From Chlorophyllum brunneum (taxonomy: Eukaryota > Basidiomycota > Agaricomycetes > Agaricales > Agaricaceae), in the NCBI GenBank assembly GCA_963576785.1, contig OY756149.1, positions 2,108,001 to 2,172,000 of the forward strand: a stretch of DNA of 64,000 nucleotides, in the 5' to 3' direction. A program made the position numbers and the translations under genes. Every line of letters starts with the position of its first letter. Within the stretch, counting starts at the first letter, position 1. Below the pieces are notes generated by a model. The model was not told the DNA's origin, made no database searches, and saw only the letters and a list, made by a program, of their open reading frames with translations. This document shows, one piece after another, positions 21,152 to 29,358 of the stretch.

Positions 21152-24100
21152 ATATCGATGATTCGGTCCTACACAACCGAGGAGACATCCTACCATTGTC
21201 ATCACAGCCACCAATCCAATTATGTCAGCCACCTTCCTTTTCGGGTCCTCGCCTATCCTGTTCCATGATTTCGCCTCTTGTCTTCACCTCAGCACCATTC
21301 AATCCCATCCACCAGCCTCGAGAAATATATGAAGTTTCAATTCCTGATCTTGTACACTATGTCCGAACATCTGAAGTATCAAGCTATGCCTATAAGAAGG
21401 TTGCCAACCGAATCAAGCCTGTTGCCACTACACTCCCTGAAAACTTCCGAATTGTCCGCCGTATCCCTTGCAACCCCCTCGAAACAATACCAACCCTTCC
21501 TACACACCCACCTGACTTTGTTCCAGGCTCTCGCTACACTAGTGACCGCATGGAATCTATGAACATCAACCCCGATGGCTTCTTATGGCCTGAGGAAGAG
21601 AAATTGGTCCACCACCTCATCAAAATTCAAGAACTCGGTTTTGCCTGGACAGAAGATGAGAAGGGGAAGTTCTCAAGTGAATACTTCGACCCAATTACTA
21701 TCCCAACAATAGAACATGTCCCCTGGGTCATCCGAAACATTCCTATTCCACCTGGTATCTTTCATCAAGTAGTCGATATAATCAAAGCCAAGATTATGGC
21801 TGGAGTTTACGAACCATCAAGCTCATCTTACCGGTCTCGATGGTTTTGTGTGCTCAAGAAAGATGGAAAATCACTCCGTCTCGTTCATGATCTCCAACCC
21901 CTGAATGCAGTCACTATTAAAGACTCTGGAGTTCCTCCTATCGTTGAGCAATATGCTGAGTCATTTGGTGGTCGGGGCTGCTACGGAATATTTGATTTAT
22001 TTGTAGGCTTTGATCAGCGTGCTCTCGCCTCAGAATCTCGCGACCTAACTACTTTCCAAACCCCTCTTGGAACGCTTCGACTCACATCCATTCCTATGGG
22101 CTACACCAACTCCATGCAAATCCAGCATGGAGATCTCACATTCCTCCTTCAAGACGAAATCCCTAACATTGCTGTACCTTTTGTTGACGATGTCCCAGTC
22201 AAAGGACCACAAACACGATATGAAACAGTAGATGGCTTCGAAACTATCCCCGAAAATCCGAAAATTCGTCGATTTGTATGGGAACACCTCCAGAATGCGA
22301 ACCGGATCATTCAGCGCATCAAGCATGCTGGTGGAACATTCTCAGGACCCAAGTCTCGCATCTGTATGCCCTCAGCAATGGTTGTTGGCCATCTTTGTAC
22401 CTATGAAGGACGACTTCCAGACACTTCAAGAGTCCAGAAAATCGTTAATTGGCCTCTCTGTTCCAACCTTACTGAAGTACGAGGGTTCCTTGGCACCCTG
22501 GGGACTATCCGCATTTTTATCCGAAATTTTGCTGCTATTTCAAGACCACTGGTTAGACTGACGAAGAAAGGGGTAGAATTTTGCTTTGGGGAGGAAGAAC
22601 AAGCAGCTATGAATGTCTTGAAGGACCTAGCAAGAAACTCACCATGTATTCGGGCCTTGGACTACTCCAGCAACAACGAGGTCATCCTAGGTGTTGATAC
22701 CTCACAAATCGCAGTTGGCTACATCCTACAGCAATTAGGAGATGATAATCGACGATATCCCTCAAGATTTGGGTCAATAACACTCAATGAACGTGAATCT
22801 CGGTACTCACAAGCGAAATTGGAGTTATTTGGGCTGTTTAGAGCACTGAAGGATGTTAGGATTTGGATTATTGGGGTAGAGAACTTGGTGGTTGAGGTAG
22901 ATGCGAAGTATATCAAGGGTATGATCAATAACCCTGATATCCAACCATCCGCGGCCGTCAATCGCTGGATTTCAGCGATATTACTCTTTGACTTTCGTCT
23001 CAGGCATATCCCAGGCAAAGAACATGGTCCAGATGGCCTATCACGACGACCACAAGCTCCAGAAGACCCTGAAATCGATGACGATTATGAGGAGTGGATA
23101 GACACATCCAATGGCTTCTCCCTCTCGCATTCCCAACCACATCTTTCCTATACATTCCCAAACGATTCACTGGAGGACTCCTGGTGGACCTGGACCTCCA
23201 ACACATTTGCTATCGAAATCCTGAATGAAATCGCACCAGTCCAAGCAGCAGTACACTCCCTGGGACGTCTAATAACCACCTCCAACGTTTCCAGCATCGC
23301 TCCCATTGAAATCCTTGCAAACGCGCCCTCAGACTCATCTCTAACATCTCCTCCAACCATTCCTCGATCAGACAAAGCAAGACGATGCGATCTCGAGCTG
23401 GAACAAGTCCAAGCGTTCCTTATTGATCCTAGACGACCCCAAGACCTTTCTGACAATGCCTTCAAGCGATTTGTTCGATATGCAGCCGGTTTTTTTGTTA
23501 GAGATGGAAAACTTTGGAGGAAGGATCCCAAGATGAAGCACAAGCTTGTGGTGCCCGAAAACCGTCGATACGAGCTCATACGGCAGGCACATGATGAAAT
23601 GGGTCATAAGGGTATATTCACAGTCCGTATTCGACTTCTTGAGCGATTTTGGTGGCCCCAACTTGAACAAGACGTTCGCTGGTTCATCAAGACTTGTCAT
23701 GAATGCCAAACACGTCTCCTGCATAACTTCTACATTCCCCCAACTGTCCCCACACCTCTCACACTCTTCCGAAAAGTCTATATCGATACTATGTTCATGC
23801 CCAAGTCAAATGGCTACAGGTACATTGTACATGCTCGCTGTTCACTCTCCTCCTACCCAGAATGGAGAATGCTTCGCTTGGAGAATGCTCGAATGCTTGG
23901 GACGTTTATTTTTGAAGAAATACTCTGTAGGTGGGGTGCAATCGAAGAAATAGTGACGGATAATGGTCCAGCCTTCATACAAGCTGCAGAATTCCTTTCA
24001 GCTCGATACAAGATCAATCACATTCGCATATCACCCTATAACTCTCGAGCAAATGGTCCAGTAGAGCGGAGACATTTTGACGTCAGAGAAGCACTAGTAA

Positions 24101-24822
24101 AGGCTGCAGGAGGGGAAGAACATCGCTGGACAATGGTCGCTCCATCTGTATTTTGGGCAGAACGAATTTCAATCCAAAAATCGACTGGATACTCCCCCTA
24201 CTACCTTGCCCATGGACTCGAGCCCCTCCTTCCATTTGATCTGGCTGAAGCGACATATCTGGCACCAGCACTCACTAAACCACTTTCCACTACCGACCTC
24301 ATTGCAATCCGAGCCACCCAGCTTCAGAAACGACCCCAGGACCTAGCAAAAGTCAAGGAACTTGTTCTCAAAGCTCGATACGATTCCATCCGCCATTTTA
24401 ATGAGAAGTATTCAAATAAAATCAAGGATTTTAACTTCTCACCAGGTTCTCTTGTCTTAGTTCGAAATTCACGCTATGACAATGATGTAGGCAGCAAAAC
24501 CAAGCCCAGATACTTCGGACCATTAGTGGTACTCAAAAGAACACCAGGAGGATCGTATATCCTTACAGAACTTGACGGATCAATTTCAAAACTTCGTTTT
24601 GCAGCCTTTCGACTCGTTCCCTACTATCCACGAGACCTACGAGCTATCCCAGTCACAAAATTGACCGACGCGACCCCAGAAGCCCTAGACGAGCTCACAT
24701 ATGACCCAATACCACTTCCCCCCCCCCTCGACATCGAAAATAGAGAGCTCAACCATATGGCTCGCTTTTTTCAACCATCTATGATGCCCACTGACCAGGA
24801 GGTCAGTATTCAAAGTACCTAG
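21148..24822 (+). CDS. pol: G1 Pol: reverse transcriptase, RNase H, integrase
   Basis: 1,224 codons in the -1 frame relative to gag, uninterrupted. Reverse transcriptase: RSRWFCVLKKDGKSLRLVHD, then the first catalytic Asp in YGIFDLF and the FVDD form of the YxDD box (~residues 348-351). RNase H: GVDTSQIAVGYIL, the Glu in KLELF, and VEVDAKYI. Integrase: an HHCC finger (HDEMGH...CHEC) and a core with D in YIDTMF, D in VTDNGPAF and E in NGPVERR, 34 residues after the second Asp. The C-terminus has the GPLVVLKRTPGGSY module and no chromodomain. There is no ATG at its start, so translation depends on the frameshift at 21142-21148. Confidence 0.92.
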   Translation: MNIDDSVLHNRGDILPLSSQPPIQLCQPPSFSGPRLSCSMISPLVFTSAPFNPIHQPREIYEVSIPDLVHYVRTSEVSSYAYKKVANRIKPVATTLPENFRIVRRIPCNPLETIPTLPTHPPDFVPGSRYTSDRMESMNINPDGFLWPEEEKLVHHLIKIQELGFAWTEDEKGKFSSEYFDPITIPTIEHVPWVIRNIPIPPGIFHQVVDIIKAKIMAGVYEPSSSSYRSRWFCVLKKDGKSLRLVHDLQPLNAVTIKDSGVPPIVEQYAESFGGRGCYGIFDLFVGFDQRALASESRDLTTFQTPLGTLRLTSIPMGYTNSMQIQHGDLTFLLQDEIPNIAVPFVDDVPVKGPQTRYETVDGFETIPENPKIRRFVWEHLQNANRIIQRIKHAGGTFSGPKSRICMPSAMVVGHLCTYEGRLPDTSRVQKIVNWPLCSNLTEVRGFLGTLGTIRIFIRNFAAISRPLVRLTKKGVEFCFGEEEQAAMNVLKDLARNSPCIRALDYSSNNEVILGVDTSQIAVGYILQQLGDDNRRYPSRFGSITLNERESRYSQAKLELFGLFRALKDVRIWIIGVENLVVEVDAKYIKGMINNPDIQPSAAVNRWISAILLFDFRLRHIPGKEHGPDGLSRRPQAPEDPEIDDDYEEWIDTSNGFSLSHSQPHLSYTFPNDSLEDSWWTWTSNTFAIEILNEIAPVQAAVHSLGRLITTSNVSSIAPIEILANAPSDSSLTSPPTIPRSDKARRCDLELEQVQAFLIDPRRPQDLSDNAFKRFVRYAAGFFVRDGKLWRKDPKMKHKLVVPENRRYELIRQAHDEMGHKGIFTVRIRLLERFWWPQLEQDVRWFIKTCHECQTRLLHNFYIPPTVPTPLTLFRKVYIDTMFMPKSNGYRYIVHARCSLSSYPEWRMLRLENARMLGTFIFEEILCRWGAIEEIVTDNGPAFIQAAEFLSARYKINHIRISPYNSRANGPVERRHFDVREALVKAAGGEEHRWTMVAPSVFWAERISIQKSTGYSPYYLAHGLEPLLPFDLAEATYLAPALTKPLSTTDLIAIRATQLQKRPQDLAKVKELVLKARYDSIRHFNEKYSNKIKDFNFSPGSLVLVRNSRYDNDVGSKTKPRYFGPLVVLKRTPGGSYILTELDGSISKLRFAAFRLVPYYPRDLRAIPVTKLTDATPEALDELTYDPIPLPPPLDIENRELNHMARFFQPSMMPTDQEVSIQST

Positions 24823-24826
24823 GAGA

Positions 24827-25580
24827 TGTGGAGAGCGACGTTTGGCTACTGCTGAACTCTCATGTCGTCTCCAAGGGAGTCTTTTCGGATCAAAAATCTC
24901 GGAGCGCCCATCACTGGGTCGGGGCATCATCATAAACATCCCAAAGTCAAGTCTTCTGTCCCTCTTCCCCGTTTCTATGCCTCCTCCATTTCTATTTCAT
25001 AACTGTAAGCTATCCCCTTTAAGTCCAATTGTAGGTCTACACCGTAGATGATCATCTGGAGAAAGTCCCAAATAAATAATGTATTCTGCCTAACCTCTTC
25101 CTATCTTCTCTCTTCTCTGTCCTACCTTTATAGTATAAAAACATTATCAATCCATTTGTACCTGGTCCCCTATTGTTCTACACCTTGTCCATAGATGATT
25201 ACCTTCATTTTTCTTCCCATTTCTCGGTCTAATTACTTCATTAAAATGTACCTTGGCATATTTCTTTCACACTTCTAAAACTGGGCCATATTCATGTATG
25301 TATATAAGTAGTATGTCTTCGATAGGGGAAGGCAGTGAAATACGAATGAGTATCTAAATCCCCTCAGATTCTCAAAGCCACTTCGTCTCTTATCTATCTC
25401 AACTTCATTAATTACCCAAACTTGATCACCGTTTTTCTCGACCATTTCCTGGTCAATTCCTCTCAAATCTTCGACGCTCTGTACCGCTAATCGACCCCTT
25501 TTGGTTGGAAGCAAAGCGGTTGTTGGATTCGGCCGCGCTCGTTAAAGCGTTCGCTCTCCAGCCCATACCCTCGTTCTACA
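24827..25580 (+). repeat. G1 3' LTR (754 bp)
   Basis: Matches the 5' LTR base for base as far as I compared. Preceded by CTAGGAGA, a short purine run that may be the plus-strand primer. Followed by the CAAC target duplication. Confidence 0.93.
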
Positions 25581-25898
25581 CAACAGTAAGTTAGTATTAT
25601 TCACCTGAACACAAGCGCTGAAGGACATCTCTTACGGGGAGTAGAAAATAATAACGATGTCAATGATCATCCTGGAGGTTCACGCGCCGACAAGCAAATG
25701 GGGTGTCCCCCAGCTCCGCGACTCAAAACTCTCAACCTCCCCCCTGTAGAAGACGCTGATGCCGACGAACAGGCCGTCACTTCGACCAATAGACCGGGGG
25801 CCAGAGACCGCGTCGAAGGACCTATTACCCCTCGTAGAGGGTGATACTCAGAAACGAGCGACCAATATTTCTTCTTTTTGCACAGGACTTTGTTGTAT

Positions 25899-26755
25899 CT
25901 ACTCATCCAGTATGGTCTTATAAAGAATATCCATGTTCAACAAACCCGTTGAGTTTGAATTGTTAGAAACATACAACCAACTCTTCCTCATCTCGCCTGG
26001 TTCATTGTTGTCTCCAAGTCCTTTGTTCCCCGTCCCAATGCTACCATCAGTCAACTTATCAATGAGCCCCTCTGAGACGTCTGCACTATTGTGTGGGGCT
26101 TGTTCACACATGGCCGATCACAACCATGAGCGCTCTGCATCCACCATCTGGATCCATCATCTGTGCTCCAGGAGTGATCAACCACCACTTTATTCATCCA
26201 TTCAGGCTTACTTCCGAATCCGCGAGATTTGTCCCAGATGGCAGTGCGGAAGAACGGAATCTCGCGAAGGTGGTAGAACATCAATTACCACTCACGTCGA
26301 CGGTTATTTATTGCACGCTACCCCATAAAGACTGTTATTGTTCCCTTACGGTGCAACCGAGTCATTTTCCAGAGGGAGATATCAGTCATTGGCTCCCCCT
26401 CTCCCGGTAACAAATCAGGTGTCTTCTGCGGGACTTGGACCCCAAACTCGTCTTCAACCTTCCTGAGCTTCTTGGGGATATAGATTACTTCTCCAACAAT
26501 TTCCTCCGCCCCAACTGTACGCCGTCATTCACACAAGTTAATTGTGTGATGGGATTCGATTGATGCAGAGGATGGGGATCACAACATGACGCCACGCAAC
26601 TTTGGACGTATGTTCCAGAACACCCACGGCTTGCTAGCGCTTGCTGTTGAGCGCTTAAAGTCGGTCCGGATTTGGCACCCTGCTGTGGATCGTGTGATAA
26701 GAGACTCAATTAACGCCCTACGACTGCTCTCGACTATTCTGCCCCTCATCACCAT
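25899..26755 (-). CDS. Unrecognised coding region, divergent to the NTase gene
   Basis: Coding-like segments line up on the minus strand: 26755-26579 (MVMRGRIVESSRRALIESL...), ~26520-26310 (EEIVGEVIYIPKKLRKVEDE through MTRLHRKGTITVFMG), 26284-26051 (FYHLREIPFFRTAIWDKSRG through GSRWWMQSAHG), and 26111-25899 (Asn/Gly/Ser-rich tail). Junctions between frames could be short introns (for example a GTAGCG donor after FMG), but I could not fix every boundary and stops lie between segments. No family is recognised. It is either a real four-exon gene or a recent pseudogene. Its first ATG lies 34 bp from the NTase ATG, so the two would share a promoter. Confidence 0.35.
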
Positions 26756-26789
26756 TCTTGACTGACCAGGCCCGAAATTCAGTGTGACG

Positions 26790-27647
26790 ATGTGGCAGCA
26801 AAGAACGTACGTACCCGCCGCCAAAGAGGTACAACAGACGGCGCGCGCAGTCATTCAAGTCCTCGCAGAGCATGATTTCAAGTGTTGTTTGATTGGGAGT
26901 ATGGCTGCTGCGATTTACGGTGCTGTGAATCGTAATCCAAGGGTACGCAGGACAACTACCTAATTCTTCACTCCCTCTTCCTTAAGCAACGAAGCTGGTA
27001 TGAACGAAGTACCGATACTGATCTCATAGGACGTGGACATTGTAATCCTTAATGCGAACTCATCTCCAAGTTCCGACGAAAATTCCCAAACTGAAATCGG
27101 GCTTGAAGAAATCAAACAACTCATCGCCGAGAATTCGTCTTCCGATTTCTACTTGGTGCCATCTAAGGACCCCAGCGCAACATACCAAATCCTTTATTAC
27201 ATCCTGACTCCCTCCTACCCTGATCCCTCGCACTCTCTTCATCGAGCTTGTAAAGTCGATCTCTTACTTCCCGGGTCGATCGGTATCCCACTACACATCC
27301 CACAAGCATTGATCCACTACGACGAATATTTTCCTGATATACCCTTAATCCCGTTCTTGGTATTGTTATGCTTAAAGGTCCGTGCGTGGTCAGAACATCG
27401 TGTAGATAGGAGGGTGAGGATGAGAGATAAAGTCAAGTACGATGAAGGCGATATAAAGGAGTTGTTGGATTTGGGTGTGAATGAGTATACGGTACGAGTG
27501 AGGAAGTTGGAGAGGTGGGTTGGGGAAGCATGGATTGATGATATGAGGACGTATGTGAAGGAATACGCTGAATCGAAACCTCGAACTAGGGCCATGTGGG
27601 AGGAGATGGGGTTTGTAGTCAATGAATGGGGATTGGCGCCAGAATGA
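26790..27647 (+). CDS. Nucleotidyltransferase-fold protein
   Basis: Two exons (26790-26942, 27030-27647) and an 87-bp intron (GTACGC...CATAG) give 256 residues. Across the splice the protein reads CCLIGSMAAAIYG...NPR, then DVDIVIL. This is the GS-x9-12-DxD signature of the polymerase-beta-like nucleotidyltransferase superfamily, in the form common in multicopy families of basidiomycetes. The two Asp of DVDIV would bind metal. A later hydrophobic strand (ACKVDLLLPGSIGIP) supplies the expected third acidic residue (VDLL). The C-terminus is helical and charged (WVGEAWIDDMRTYVKEYAES). Substrate and partner are unknown; such proteins have been likened to kanamycin-type or tRNA nucleotidyltransferases, but function cannot be read here. 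Confidence 0.75.
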
Positions 27648-27815
27648 CTAGGTTATGTTGGTCATTGACGCACGTTGTACATATTTCTGTCTTCAAGTGG
27701 AAATTCAATGTAAAATTTCGTTCTCCTATCCCCTTTAGCGGTGAAATGCGTTTAGACATGCTGACCATACGGAGGATTCACAACTAGTGATCGGAGATTA
27801 CCCCTATGTCGATCG

Positions 27816-27917
27816 TCATCTTGAAACATAACTAACACCATGCCAATCATCATCTTGAAACATAACTAACACCATGCCAATCATCATCTTTGAAACATAA
27901 CCAACACCATGTCAAGC
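27816..27917 (+). repeat. 34-bp tandem repeat, three copies, overlapping a start codon
   Basis: Units begin at 27816, 27850 and 27884 with TCATCTT(T)GAAACATAAC and each ends in AACACCATG. The third copy supplies the ATG used at 27909; the first two give upstream ATGs. The units are nearly identical (one inserted T and a few substitutions), so the duplication is recent. Confidence 0.85.
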
Positions 27918-29182
27918 AACACATCCCAGCAACTACCGATAAACAACCCTTTCCAACCACAATCCCCCGAGTGGTCGGCATATGACCACTGCCTCTTATT
28001 TGAACCACGTTCTGAATGGGGTGTAGACCCAACCGAGATCATGTACATAACGCCGCCGCAAACTGCTGCTCGTGTTCTCGGGTTCAGTTTCATATATGCA
28101 CCAAGTATGACTGGACGGCGATATCTTGCTACAGAAATCGTCAGTTGCGATGGGGATGGAGAACTTTTGGCTGCTCTCGCGCATTTGATTATCTTTGGTC
28201 TCTGTGGGACTTGTGAGTATACCTTTTAGCTTCCTTCGACCGACTTCACTGGGAAGAAACTACAGTTTACGATCCGAGGGGCCCAACACCAGCTAGCTCA
28301 GAATGTCTAACTCCCGAAACCCCATCTGGAGAACCTGCAAAGACCTTTGAGGAGTTATTGAAAGAACTGCAAAGTCACTCATCGCAGTTGAAGGCTCTGG
28401 TGTGTGTATTGACAACATATTCTATGTGTAGATGATTTTTATAGTGGGATAGATTTTAGAACGTGAGAACTATCGTTGTGTGTTGACTGGCCACATCGAT
28501 TGGTATGCACTGGAGGAGAAAAAAATACCACAGCCTAGTGAGAGTTTTGGTTGTACCATGGTACAAGTCATCCGCATCGTATCACAACCTCTTACATTTA
28601 CCATTTCTGGAATTGGCGAAAGAGCTTGTTCAAAGGTATGTCATCGATTAGCCCTGATTCGTGATAACATACTCATTGCTTCTAAAACAAAAAAGTTTTC
28701 CTGGGCTTTGACACCAGCTAGTCTCATACAACATTTTGGGAATTTCGACATCTTGGAGGCTCTTGGTGGTACAGAAACGCACTATAACCCATTGAACACT
28801 TTCGTGGGTGGACCAGATCAACGTATATTCTTCAGCACGTTGTATGTCTGGTTTGAACAAGCAAAGGTTTTTCTTACCTCCTTGATCCCTTCAAGCTCTG
28901 TGCTTATAAAACGTAACCAGGACGCCCAAGACCATGTTATCCCAAATACATACGACATGCAAGACATCCAAGGTCGAAACGAGCTTGTTCACTCCCGTAT
29001 CCAACCTCGTGTTACACTCGATTACTAAGGATGGAATTACAATCCCACCTCCCCATCCGGATATCTTGAAGCTTCATGCCGCTTGTGCGCAGATTTGCCG
29101 GAAATCTGGTGCGGTGAGAGTATTGGCGAGTACGTTTGAAGAGACGGAGTCGAGTTCGTTGGTTAGTGGTTGGGATATATGA
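27909..29182 (+). CDS. HNH-domain family gene, probably decaying
   Basis: Exon-like segments: 27909-28212, 28266-28399 (or -28405), ~28460-28635, 28696-28866, 28921-29182. The middle matches the HNH-type domain repeated in basidiomycete genomes: NYRCVLTG, a VSQPL segment where the family usually has HI(I/V)xQS, SWALTPASLIQHFGNFDIL, THYNPLNTF and STLYVWFE. Two faults are visible. The first catalytic-type His is replaced by Arg (IRIVSQPL), and one frame change between NTYDMQDIQ and VETSLFTP is not explained by a good intron. The exon 2-3 junction is also ambiguous. The C-terminus (PPPHPDILKLHAACAQICRKSGA) again fits the family. I read it as a gene losing function; expression data could overturn that. 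Confidence 0.5.
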
Positions 29183-29358
29183 ACAGCTCACGAGGGCGTA
29201 GATGAGGGAGCAGTTGCGCCAACTTCCTGACTTTATATAGGTGGTAACAAGAGGGGGTATACAATCCGATTGTATTATTTTTCATGTAATTGAACTAGTG
29301 ACAACATAACGACTAGAGGAGAGACAAGAACGACCAAGAAAAAAAAACACCACCACCA

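Larger units (their letters stand above)
17862..25580 (+). mobile_element. Ty3/gypsy LTR retrotransposon (element G1), full length
   Basis: 7,719 bp, bounded by 754-bp direct repeats starting TGTGGAG and ending TTCTACA, with a 4-bp target duplication CAAC on both sides. The two LTRs look identical by eye throughout, so the insertion is recent. Order is LTR, primer-binding site, gag-protease, pol (RT, RNase H, integrase), LTR: the Ty3/gypsy order. There is no chromodomain; the C-terminus of pol has a GPxxVLKR...Y module and then a short tail. All reading frames are open, so it may be autonomous. Its target was exon 1 of small gene B3. Confidence 0.93.
17826..25844 (+). pseudogene. Small gene B3, interrupted by a Ty3/gypsy element
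   Basis: Exon 1 starts at 17826 and is cut after 36 nt (17861). The element fills 17862-25580, followed by the CAAC target duplication (25581-25584). The last exon-1 base is 25585, directly before the donor GTAAGT (25586). Exon 2 runs from 25642 (or 25645) to the stop at 25842-25844. Without the element the coding length would be 240 nt (79 residues), and exon 1 would be 37 nt exactly as in B1 and B2. Exon 2 carries the family block CPPAPRLKTLNLPPVEDAD and is otherwise open. The insertion would block normal expression unless the whole element were spliced out. Function unknown. Confidence 0.65.
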
